A DNA stretch of 64,000 nucleotides, from NCBI GenBank assembly GCA_002694465.1, contig NZMG01000039.1, positions 1-64,000 of the forward strand, read 5' to 3'. Below the pieces are notes generated by a model. The model was not told where the DNA came from. It did not search any database and saw only the letters and a list, made by a program, of their open reading frames with translations. Shown here in pieces: positions 35,970 to 43,683 of this stretch. Position 1 is the first letter of the stretch. Each line of letters begins with the position of its first letter. The translations under genes and the position numbers were made by a program. This DNA is from Flavobacteriaceae bacterium (lineage in GTDB: Bacteria; Bacteroidota; Bacteroidia; Flavobacteriales; Flavobacteriaceae).

Positions 35970-36454
35970 ATTTGTGGAAAAAATTAAAGCGAATAAGTTT
36001 AATAAAGCTGGTTAAATTTAGCTTTTTATTGCTTCAAAAACCGCTGTTAATTTTACCCATTTTGAAGGCAACAAAACAGGCGTTACAAGTGAGCCAAAAG
36101 TTATATGGGAATGCTCATAATACCAACGGAAAAGCAAATGCTTTTCGACATGCGTATTGGAATTATTTTATTTGTGAAAAAACGTTGAATTTTACTAAAA
36201 ACGAGCAAAAAAGTGTCATTTGGACTGAAAAAGTGGTCAATTACTACGAAAAAGTGACAAAAAATGACATTTTTGATTCTGAAATGGATTTTCACAATAA
36301 CGAAATTGGAAGAAAACAATTTTTGATACATTTTGAAGAAAAATCATTCAACTCTGTCCAGTTTTTCCAAAATATGACAAAAAATGCTCAAAAAATGGCC
36401 AATATTGAAGAAATACAACATTTCGATAATCAATTAGTGTATATTTCAGATTAA
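35966..36454 (+). CDS. DUF6973-like conserved protein inside the haem operon
   Basis: 162 residues. The N-terminus is basic and hydrophobic. Two motifs stand out: [14 protein letters not shown] and [10 protein letters not shown], which I associate with the unnamed DUF6973-type family. The conserved His, Asn and Asp residues could make a metal or hydrolase site, but no activity is known to me. It overlaps hemE by 4 bp and lies 2 bp before the EI24 gene, so it is cotranscribed with haem synthesis genes; a haem-related role is only inferred. Confidence 0.65.
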   Translation: MNLWKKLKRISLIKLVKFSFLLLQKPLLILPILKATKQALQVSQKLYGNAHNTNGKANAFRHAYWNYFICEKTLNFTKNEQKSVIWTEKVVNYYEKVTKNDIFDSEMDFHNNEIGRKQFLIHFEEKSFNSVQFFQNMTKNAQKMANIEEIQHFDNQLVYISD

Positions 36455-36456
36455 CC

Positions 36457-37206
36457 ATGTTTAGAAACTTTATTATCGGAATAAAAGCATACGGAGGCGC
36501 CTTTTCTTTAATAGGAAAATTAGGGCTCTGGAAGTACTTTTTTGTTCCTATTCTAATCAGTATTGTAACTGCTTTTTCTATTGGTTTTTTAGCTTGGGGG
36601 TTATCAGATAACATAGGTCAATGGATTGCCAAAATTTGGGTTTGGGAATGGGGCGCAGAAACTTTTAAAACCATTAGTGATTTCATTGCTGGAATTGCCA
36701 TCATCGCTGTGGGGTTAATTTTGTATAAGCATATTATTATGGCATTAAGCGCACCATTTATGGGTGCTGTTTCAGAAAAAATTGAAGAGCATCTTACAGG
36801 GAAGGAAGTAAAGCAGGAGCGCTCCCTATTTTTACCATTGCTATGGCGAGGAATTCGAGTAAACATTCGAAATTTACTAATGGAATTACTGTTCACCATT
36901 CCTATTCTTCTCCTTGGATTTATCCCAATTATTGGGTTTTTATCCACCCCTCTTTTATTTTTAGTTCAGGCATATTATGCGGGCTACGGAAATATGGATT
37001 ATACTTTAGAAAGGCATTTTAGCTATTCAAAAAGCAATGCATTTGTAAGAGCACAGAGTGGCATTGCCACCGGAATAGGCACCGTATTTATGTTATTATT
37101 GCTCATCCCTGTATTGGGAATTATTTTAGTGCTTCCGCTTTCGGTGACTGCCGCAAGTACAACAACACTCGAAATTATCATCCCTTCAGAAGACAAAAAA
37201 CAATGA
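36457..37206 (+). CDS. EI24/CysZ-like membrane protein
   Basis: 249 residues with about four to six membrane segments (GLWKYFFVPILISIVTAFSI; IAGIAIIAVGLILYKHII; NLLMELLFTIPILLLGFI; FMLLLLIPVLGIILVLPLSV). The pattern LSAPFMGAVSEKIE and the GYGNMDYTLERH segment fit the EI24 family, which includes the sulfate transporter CysZ. No cysteine-synthesis gene is adjacent. It sits in the middle of the haem operon, overlapping hemF by 4 bp. Confidence 0.78.
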   Translation: MFRNFIIGIKAYGGAFSLIGKLGLWKYFFVPILISIVTAFSIGFLAWGLSDNIGQWIAKIWVWEWGAETFKTISDFIAGIAIIAVGLILYKHIIMALSAPFMGAVSEKIEEHLTGKEVKQERSLFLPLLWRGIRVNIRNLLMELLFTIPILLLGFIPIIGFLSTPLLFLVQAYYAGYGNMDYTLERHFSYSKSNAFVRAQSGIATGIGTVFMLLLLIPVLGIILVLPLSVTAASTTTLEIIIPSEDKKQ

Positions 37207-38105
37207 AAGAAGCGTTCGTTGCCTATATAAAAGAACTTCAAAACACCATCACTTCTTCTTTGGAAGAAATCAATGGAAAAGCGACCTTTCGGGAAGATCT
37301 TTGGGATCGACCCGAAGGCGGCGGCGGTCGTACGCGAGTGATTGAAAACGGTGCTGTTTTTGAAAAAGGAGGAGTGAATATTAGTGAAGTTTTTGGAAAA
37401 CTTCCAGCAAGCATGCAACAGTATTTTGGTGTGGGTGATGTCGATTTTTTTGCTTGTGGATTGAGTTTGGTACTACATCCCAAAAATCCTTTTGTCCCCA
37501 CAGTCCACGCCAATTGGCGCTATTTTGAAATGTATGACAAAGAAGGAAACATAGTCGATAGTTGGTTTGGCGGTGGACAAGATCTTACGCCCTATTATCT
37601 TTTTGAGGAAGATGCCATTCACTTTCATAACATCTGTAAAAAAGCGTGTGATGCGCATAATCCTGAATTTTATTCCGCTTTTAAAAAGAAGTGTGATGCC
37701 TATTTTTGGAATTCGCATAGAAATGAAGCCCGAGGCATAGGAGGTTTGTTTTTCGATTATTTGAAAAACTCTCCAAAAATGTCAATGCAAGATTGGTATC
37801 ATTTTGTCACTGAAGTAGGCAATTGTTTCTTGGAGGCCTATCTCCCCATTGTGGAAAAGAGAAAAGACATCCAATACACGAAAGAACATTGTGATTGGCA
37901 AGAAATTAGACGTGGACGGTATGTGGAATTCAACTTAGTACACGATAAAGGAACGCTCTTTGGGTTAAAAACCAATGGAAGAATTGAAAGCATTTTAATG
38001 AGTCTTCCTCCCCACGTACAATGGAGATACGACCATCAACCTGAAAAAGGTAGCGAAGAAGAAAAATTAATCGAAATATTAAAATCACCCAAAGATTGGG
38101 TTTAA
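37203..38105 (+). CDS. hemF: oxygen-dependent coproporphyrinogen-III oxidase
   Basis: 300 residues. Signatures GGGGRTRVIENGAVFEKGGVN, FVPTVHANWRYFEM and WFGGGQDLTPYY are present. HemF uses O2 to decarboxylate coproporphyrinogen III to protoporphyrinogen IX, so this haem route works under oxygen; no radical SAM HemN is seen in the cluster. It overlaps the EI24 gene by 4 bp. Confidence 0.97.
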   Translation: MKEAFVAYIKELQNTITSSLEEINGKATFREDLWDRPEGGGGRTRVIENGAVFEKGGVNISEVFGKLPASMQQYFGVGDVDFFACGLSLVLHPKNPFVPTVHANWRYFEMYDKEGNIVDSWFGGGQDLTPYYLFEEDAIHFHNICKKACDAHNPEFYSAFKKKCDAYFWNSHRNEARGIGGLFFDYLKNSPKMSMQDWYHFVTEVGNCFLEAYLPIVEKRKDIQYTKEHCDWQEIRRGRYVEFNLVHDKGTLFGLKTNGRIESILMSLPPHVQWRYDHQPEKGSEEEKLIEILKSPKDWV

Positions 38106-38115
38106 AAATAAACAC

Positions 38116-39105
38116 ATGTTTCCATTAAATAGAAATCGTAGATTACGCAGTAGTGAAGCCATCCGAAGCTTGGTGAGAGAAACTATAATTTCTCCTAACG
38201 ACTTTTTAGTGCCCCTTTTTGTGGTAGAAGGAAAAGGGGTCAAGGAAGAAATTCCATCCATGCCTAATTATTATCGATATAGTTTGGATCTACTTCAACA
38301 AGAAGTAAAAGAACTTTGGAAGCTTGGCTTAAAAAGCGTCTTGCTGTTTGTAAAAATTCCTGAAAACCTAAAAGACAATGCTGGAAAAGAAGCTTTAAAC
38401 CCTAATGGACTCATGCAACGAGCCATTAAAACGGTGAAGAACACCGTTCCAGATATGCTAGTCATGACCGATGTGGCTCTTGATCCTTATTCAGAATACG
38501 GACATGACGGAATTATTGAAAAGGGAGTTATTCTAAACGATGAAACCTCCGAGGTTTTAGCAGAAATGAGCATTTCTCACGCCAATGCTGGGGCAGATTT
38601 TGTAGCACCTAGTGATATGATGGATGGTCGCATACTAACCATTCGTGAAGCCTTGGAAGACGAAGGGTTTTACAATACCGGAATAATGAGTTACAGTGCC
38701 AAATATGCTTCGGCATTTTATGGGCCATTTCGCGATGCATTGGATAGTGCCCCTGTCAATATGAAAAACATCCCGAAGGATAAAAAAACCTATCAAATGG
38801 ATCCTGCCAATAGAGACGAAGCCATTCGTGAAGTGGAAATGGATATTGACGAGGGAGCTGATATCGTCATGGTAAAACCCGGTTTATGTTATCTTGATAT
38901 TGTTCGGGAAATTAGAAACCATGTAGAAGTTCCTGTGGCAGTATATCAAGTGAGTGGAGAGTATGCCATGCTCAAAGCGGCTGCAGAAAAAGGATGGTTA
39001 GACCATGACTCAGTGATGATGGAACAAATTACCGCTATTAAAAGAGCAGGTGCTCATATTATTGCGTCCTATTTTGCGAAAGATGTAGTAAAATTGATTT
39101 CGTAA
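38116..39105 (+). CDS. hemB: delta-aminolevulinic acid dehydratase (porphobilinogen synthase)
   Basis: 329 residues; condenses two 5-aminolevulinate molecules into porphobilinogen. The active-site lysines are Lys196 (YSAKYAS) and Lys254 (VMVKPG). In the metal-site stretch DVALDPYSEYGHDG the three cysteines of zinc-dependent enzymes are replaced by Ala121, Asp123 and Asp131, so this is the Mg-type, non-zinc-catalytic form. It is the last gene of the haem operon, although it acts second in the pathway. Confidence 0.96.
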   Translation: MFPLNRNRRLRSSEAIRSLVRETIISPNDFLVPLFVVEGKGVKEEIPSMPNYYRYSLDLLQQEVKELWKLGLKSVLLFVKIPENLKDNAGKEALNPNGLMQRAIKTVKNTVPDMLVMTDVALDPYSEYGHDGIIEKGVILNDETSEVLAEMSISHANAGADFVAPSDMMDGRILTIREALEDEGFYNTGIMSYSAKYASAFYGPFRDALDSAPVNMKNIPKDKKTYQMDPANRDEAIREVEMDIDEGADIVMVKPGLCYLDIVREIRNHVEVPVAVYQVSGEYAMLKAAAEKGWLDHDSVMMEQITAIKRAGAHIIASYFAKDVVKLIS

Positions 39106-39158
39106 AAGGAATAGAAAAAAATTAGTAAAACTTTATCAATTCGTGATTCCTTTTCCTA

Positions 39159-39166
39159 TACATTTG
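39159..39166 (+). promoter_or_regulatory. TAnnTTTG box just before the 39171 gene
   Basis: TACATTTG ends 4 nt before the GTG at 39171, implying a leaderless or nearly leaderless transcript, or a start further downstream (ATG at 39210). Confidence 0.45.
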
Positions 39167-39170
39167 TTGT

Positions 39171-39521
39171 GTGAAAAGGACGGTTATATTTTTATTCCTT
39201 CAACTTCTGATGTCCATCTTTTTGACTTCAGAAAGTTTTGCCTTTTCTATAAAGGTTGAGGCTTCTACTATTCAAGATGAGGGTTCGTTTTTGCAAAATC
39301 CGATAAATCATCAAGCCCTTTTTGTTGAAGAACTTGCCACAGTAAAAACTTTTGAACAGAATTTCTATCCTCAAATACATTTCCTTTCTAATAAAAATTC
39401 ACGTTTCAATACACTTTTTTTTGTTAGCTCGCTTTCAGAAAATAAAGACAATTTCTTATTTAAAAAGAACTTAAAAAAGCTACTTACCCAACAAATTTTC
39501 CCCTTTCATTTATTTTGGTAA
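39171..39521 (+). CDS. hypothetical small exported protein
   Basis: 116 residues from a GTG start. The N-terminus MKRTVIFLFLQLLMSIFLTS is a good signal peptide, probably cleaved near SFA. The mature part has no recognised domain and ends KKLLTQQIFPFHLFW. No homologous family comes to mind. The GTG is favoured because it supplies the basic n-region; starting at ATG 39210 would remove it. The short distance to the promoter box makes the start uncertain. Confidence 0.45.
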   Translation: MKRTVIFLFLQLLMSIFLTSESFAFSIKVEASTIQDEGSFLQNPINHQALFVEELATVKTFEQNFYPQIHFLSNKNSRFNTLFFVSSLSENKDNFLFKKNLKKLLTQQIFPFHLFW

Positions 39522-39580
39522 CGCATGTTTGTTTAAATCAAAATTTAAATAAAACATATTAATTATCAATACTTTACAAA

Positions 39581-40051
39581 ATGAAATCAAGCACTTTTAT
39601 TATTAGCGCTATACTTGTGGCGGCTATTTTTTTACCCTTAATTTATTTAGTTATTCAAACCTCTGGTAAAGAGAAGAAAATCCGTAAGTCAATTCAAAAA
39701 TTATGCGAATTGAATAAGCTTACGTTAAGCGAACTGGATATAAATGGGGACCTAATTTTAGGAATTGATCAAACGAATAAAAAATTAGTTTGTACCCAAA
39801 GAAAGCAACTTTCTGAAAAATTTGAAATTATAGATTTGAATCTACAATCTGATTGTAAAATAAAAACCCTAAGAACCCATGGAAAGCACTTGGAATGGGT
39901 AGGGCTTGAGCTTGCCAATAATACTTCAAAAAAAGAAATCGTATTTTATCAAGAAGATGAAGATGATGCTCCTGTTGTTGATCCACATAAATGTTTAAAA
40001 GAGGCCGAAAAATGGCAAAATATAATTAAGCCTTTACTTAAGGCATCGTAA
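39581..40051 (+). CDS. hypothetical membrane-anchored protein
   Basis: 156 residues: one N-terminal membrane helix (about 5-25), then a cytoplasmic or periplasmic domain of about 130 residues with an acidic patch (YQEDEDDAPVVDPHKC). The fold looks like a small PH-like or beta domain (LILGIDQTNKKLVCTQRK; FEIIDLNLQSDCKIKTL), but this is speculative. It ends directly at a strong terminator. Not recognised. Confidence 0.6.
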   Translation: MKSSTFIISAILVAAIFLPLIYLVIQTSGKEKKIRKSIQKLCELNKLTLSELDINGDLILGIDQTNKKLVCTQRKQLSEKFEIIDLNLQSDCKIKTLRTHGKHLEWVGLELANNTSKKEIVFYQEDEDDAPVVDPHKCLKEAEKWQNIIKPLLKAS

Positions 40052-40083
40052 AAAAAGGAGGCTAAAAAGCCTCCTTTTTTATT
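40051..40083 (+). terminator. intrinsic terminator
   Basis: Perfect 12-bp stem AAAAAAGGAGGC / GCCTCCTTTTTT with loop TAAAAA, overlapping the stop codon at 40049-40051. Confidence 0.88.
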
Positions 40084-40153
40084 TCAAATAAAGTATTTTA
40101 GTGCTTGAAATTTGCTTCAAGCATACTTTAGTACCTTTAAGAAAAATTAGCCT

Positions 40154-41242
40154 ATGACACTGCTTATTGTTTACGCAGTACTTTCCATTGCATTTTCATT
40201 TCTATGCTCCATATTAGAAGCAGCATTGTTAAGCTACACTCCATCCTTTATTAAAATGAAAAAACATGAAGGAAAAGCGTATGCTTCGCATTTGGCAGAA
40301 CTTAAAAGAAATATTGACGAACCCCTTATTGCTATATTAACAGTAAATACCATTGCACACACTGTGGGGGCCATTTTAGTGGGTGTTCAAGCCGAAAAAC
40401 TACCCTATAAAATTGAAGTTTTTGGGATAAATATCGTGGGAATAGTTTCGGCTATCATGACGCTTCTTATTTTAGTTATTTCAGAAATTATTCCTAAAAC
40501 GATTGGCGCTACCTATTGGAAAAATTTAGGCGCTTTTACCTCCGTAGGACTAAGTGTAATGATTTTCCCATTAAAATATACAGGAATCCTTTGGATTTTA
40601 ACACAAGTTACCAAACTTATAGGCAAATCTGCCCACGTGAGCACAATGAGCCGTGAAGAATTTATTGCACTTACGGATGCCGCTGAACAAGAAGGTGTTT
40701 TCGATGATAATGAAGGTGCCGTTATTAAAAACCTGTTAGTTTTTAAAAGTATTTATGCCAAAGACGTGATGACTCCTTTCCCAGTGGTAACCATGGAAGA
40801 CGAAACCGTGACACTGGAAGCCTTTCACGAGTCCCATAAAAACCTTCGTTTTAGTAGAATTCCTGTGTATAATGAAAAAAGTCACAACATTACAGGTTTT
40901 GTTTTAAAGGACGATATTCTGGAAGAAATAGTAGAGGAAAAGGGTAAAAAAACTCTTGCCGATATAAAAAGAGAAATTTCAGTTGTGGAGGCACAAAAAC
41001 CTATCCCCGAGCTTTTTAATAAGTTTATTCATCAACGAAACCATATAGCACTTGTTGTGGACGATTTTGGGAATACTATAGGTGTCGTAACTATGGAGGA
41101 TATCATTGAAACGCTTTTAGGTCTAGAAATTATGGATGAAAGTGATGCGATAGAGGACATGCAGGCTGCTGCCCGTAAAAACTGGGAAAGACGCGCAAGA
41201 AGAATGGGTATCGATTTACAATCTGAAGATTCTAGCGAATAA
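40154..41242 (+). CDS. CNNM-domain (DUF21) membrane protein with CBS pair
   Basis: 362 residues. The N-terminal DUF21/CNNM membrane domain (about 1-180; three to four helices; SFLCSILEAALLSYTPSFI and VISEIIPKTIGATYWK) is followed by two CBS domains (about 200-330; MTPFPVVTMED; GNTIGVVTMEDIIETLLG). The C-terminal CorC_HlyC domain found in many relatives is missing; the protein ends with a charged tail. CNNM proteins are linked to Mg2+ efflux or Mg2+/Na+ exchange. Its stop overlaps the next ATG by one base. Confidence 0.85.
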   Translation: MTLLIVYAVLSIAFSFLCSILEAALLSYTPSFIKMKKHEGKAYASHLAELKRNIDEPLIAILTVNTIAHTVGAILVGVQAEKLPYKIEVFGINIVGIVSAIMTLLILVISEIIPKTIGATYWKNLGAFTSVGLSVMIFPLKYTGILWILTQVTKLIGKSAHVSTMSREEFIALTDAAEQEGVFDDNEGAVIKNLLVFKSIYAKDVMTPFPVVTMEDETVTLEAFHESHKNLRFSRIPVYNEKSHNITGFVLKDDILEEIVEEKGKKTLADIKREISVVEAQKPIPELFNKFIHQRNHIALVVDDFGNTIGVVTMEDIIETLLGLEIMDESDAIEDMQAAARKNWERRARRMGIDLQSEDSSE

Positions 41243-41712
41243 TGGATCATTGTTCAATAAATAGTCCTATTGGTGCCCTTTCAATTTATGGGGATGCCAT
41301 GGGTATTTCTGAAGTTGTATTTCGGGAAAGTGAAATAACCTCTGAACAAATCCCATATTGTTTAAAAGATGCTGTCTCCCAATTAACCGAATATTTTGAA
41401 GGAAAAAGGAATCATTTTAATCTTCAATTAAACCCAAAAGGAACCGATTTTCAGAAAAAAGTCTGGCAACAATTACAGCAAATTCCTTTCGGAAAAACCA
41501 CCAGTTATCAGGAAATGGCCAATTTATTAGGCGATCCAAAAGTGATAAGAGCCGCTGCTTCTGCAAACGGAAAAAACCCCATTGCCATCATTATACCTTG
41601 CCATCGAGTTATTGGCAGTGATGGTTCTTTAACTGGGTATGCCGGCGGACTGCATAGAAAGAAATGGTTGCTTCAACATGAAAACCCCGTAAAACAAGGT
41701 GAACTTTTTTAG
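41242..41712 (+). CDS. ogt: methylated-DNA--protein-cysteine methyltransferase
   Basis: 156 residues, Ogt-like length without an Ada domain. The acceptor Cys120 is in the PCHRVIG motif, and GYAGGLHRKKWLL follows as usual. The protein removes O6-methyl from guanine by suicide transfer. It starts on the last base of the CNNM stop (TAATG), so it is translationally coupled to an unrelated membrane protein. Confidence 0.93.
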   Translation: MDHCSINSPIGALSIYGDAMGISEVVFRESEITSEQIPYCLKDAVSQLTEYFEGKRNHFNLQLNPKGTDFQKKVWQQLQQIPFGKTTSYQEMANLLGDPKVIRAAASANGKNPIAIIIPCHRVIGSDGSLTGYAGGLHRKKWLLQHENPVKQGELF

Positions 41713-41721
41713 CTTAATTCA

Positions 41722-42882
41722 ATGAAAATACTCAAGAAATTCTTCAAATGGCTGACAATTATTATAGTACTTTTAGTTGCGACACTCTATATCACAGATA
41801 CAGATTACCTCCTAAAAGCGGTCCGAACTATTTATCTCAATGGTCACACCACTGCCTATCTTGAAGATTATCAAAAATTCGATAATCGCACAGTTGAAAA
41901 TGGAGTACCACAACCTTGGCCAGAACATCGTGAATATAATACCGCTTGGGAGACTGAAAAACTATCGCAATGGAATTCAGACTTAGGCACTGTTGCATTC
42001 GTAATTATTAAAAATGATAGTATTTGGTTTGAAAAATATTACGATGGGTATACGGAAGATTCAAAATCCAATTCCTTTTCTATGGTAAAAAGCATGATAA
42101 CGGCTATGCTTGGTAAAGCCATTATGGATGGATATATAGAAAGCCTAGATCAATCTGTGGGAGATTTTATTCCAGAATTTAGTGAAGGGATGGCTGCTCA
42201 AATGACCGTTGGAGATTTGTCTTCTATGGCCTCTGGATCCAATTGGGACGAAGCCTATTATTCACCGTTTTCTATAACCACCAGGGCCTATTTTGATGAT
42301 AACTTACGGGATGTTATAAAAGGGTTAAAAGTAATAGACACCCCAGGAAAAGTCTTTAAATATGCGAGTGGCGATACAGAACTGTTAGGCATGGTCATTG
42401 AAAAAGCCACTGGAAAAACACTCTCAAAATATTTAAGTGAAAGCTTTTGGAAACCCCTTGGTGCAGAGCACAATGCCCTTTGGCAAGTTGACAGTGAAAG
42501 GGAAGGCATGGAAAAATGCTTTTGTTGTCTTGCGAGTAATGCAAAGGACTTTGCTAGGTTTGGAAAATTGTATAAGGACTTCGGAAAGTGGAATGGCAAA
42601 CAACTATTAGATTCCTCTTTTGTAGCAAAAAATATTACCCCTAGATTTCCAGAAAGCCCACAATATGGCTATGGTTGGTGGTTATATAACACAGATGACA
42701 AAAGCTATTTTATGATGCGAGGACACCTTGGTCAATACGTAATAGTTGAGCCCAATGATAATATTATTATCGTTCGATTAGGGCATCAAAAAAGTCCCGA
42801 TGCAGGAGTAGGTGTATTTACCGAAGACATTACGGTTTATATTGAAGAAGCATATAATATGCTTGAAGGCAATAGTTTGTAG
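41722..42882 (+). CDS. serine hydrolase of the class C beta-lactamase fold
   Basis: 386 residues with an N-terminal membrane anchor or signal (about 8-24). The SxxK motif is Ser120-Met-Val-Lys123, the second motif is YASGDTELLG (a Tyr-x-Ser in place of Tyr-x-Asn), and a HxG-like segment appears as RGHLGQYV. The fold covers beta-lactamases, esterases and the 6-aminohexanoate-dimer hydrolase NylB, to which the FSMVKSMITAMLGKA segment is similar. The substrate is unknown; resistance should not be assumed. Confidence 0.85.
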   Translation: MKILKKFFKWLTIIIVLLVATLYITDTDYLLKAVRTIYLNGHTTAYLEDYQKFDNRTVENGVPQPWPEHREYNTAWETEKLSQWNSDLGTVAFVIIKNDSIWFEKYYDGYTEDSKSNSFSMVKSMITAMLGKAIMDGYIESLDQSVGDFIPEFSEGMAAQMTVGDLSSMASGSNWDEAYYSPFSITTRAYFDDNLRDVIKGLKVIDTPGKVFKYASGDTELLGMVIEKATGKTLSKYLSESFWKPLGAEHNALWQVDSEREGMEKCFCCLASNAKDFARFGKLYKDFGKWNGKQLLDSSFVAKNITPRFPESPQYGYGWWLYNTDDKSYFMMRGHLGQYVIVEPNDNIIIVRLGHQKSPDAGVGVFTEDITVYIEEAYNMLEGNSL

Positions 42883-42929
42883 AAAATTTGTAATTTTACG
42901 CAACTCCCCTTTTTTTAAATTTACAAAGT

Positions 42930-43643
42930 ATGTTACACCGAATTAATTTGGAGCAAATCCTATTTTTGGATATTGAAACGGTCCCCTTATTTGATGATTT
43001 CAACAAATTAGATGATACTTCAAAAGTGCTTTGGGGGCAAAAAACACAATACCAACGCAAGGAAGAATTCACGCCTGAAGAGTTCTATAACAGAGCAGGA
43101 ATTTGGGCAGAATTTGGAAAAATAATTTGTATCTCGGTAGGATATTTTAAAATGAAAGGCGATATAAGAAATTTTCGCGTAACCAGTTTTTATGGTGAAG
43201 AAGTGAAAATTCTAAGAGACTTTAAATCGCTTTTAGAAACTCATTTTAATAAACCTCAACATGTACTTTGTGCACATAACGGAAAAGAATTCGATTTTCC
43301 TTATATCGCTCGCCGTATGATAATTAATAGAATGGATATTCCGTTTAAGTTAAATCTCTTTGGTAAAAAGCCATGGGAAGTGCCTCATTTGGATACACTT
43401 GAATTGTGGAAATTTGGTGATTACAAAACTTTTACCTCTTTAAAATTAATGGCACATGTACTAGAAATTCCTTCTCCAAAAGACGATATTGACGGCAGTC
43501 AAGTTCGTGACGTATTTTATGAAGAAAAAGATTTGGATAGAATTATACAGTATTGCGAAAAAGACACTATCACAGTGGCTCAAATATTTTTAAGACTCCG
43601 GAATGAAGAAATTTTAGACGAAAGTGAAATTTTAAGCGTATAA
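42930..43643 (+). CDS. predicted 3'-5' exonuclease related to the PolB exonuclease domain
   Basis: 237 residues with the DEDDy-type motifs: FLDIETVPLF (Asp14, Glu16), CAHNGKEFDFPYIARRM, and YCEKDTITVAQIFLRL near the C-terminus. It is a free-standing exonuclease domain without a polymerase, the family formerly called PolB-like exo 2. It probably trims DNA or RNA 3' ends. It has its own terminator downstream. Confidence 0.85.
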   Translation: MLHRINLEQILFLDIETVPLFDDFNKLDDTSKVLWGQKTQYQRKEEFTPEEFYNRAGIWAEFGKIICISVGYFKMKGDIRNFRVTSFYGEEVKILRDFKSLLETHFNKPQHVLCAHNGKEFDFPYIARRMIINRMDIPFKLNLFGKKPWEVPHLDTLELWKFGDYKTFTSLKLMAHVLEIPSPKDDIDGSQVRDVFYEEKDLDRIIQYCEKDTITVAQIFLRLRNEEILDESEILSV

Positions 43644-43672
43644 AAAAACCCGCCAAACAGGCGGGCTTTTTA
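43642..43672. terminator. bidirectional intrinsic terminator
   Basis: CCCGCC-AAACA-GGCGGG with A-rich 5' and T-rich 3' flanks, between the exonuclease stop and the convergent M4 protease stop. It can serve both strands. Confidence 0.85.
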
Positions 43673-43683
43673 AAAATTGAATA

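Noticed and set aside
41722..42882. Antibiotic-resistance beta-lactamase
   Set aside because: The fold and SxxK fit class C enzymes, but the second motif is Tyr-x-Ser and the overall pattern is that of general serine hydrolases; resistance cannot be claimed.
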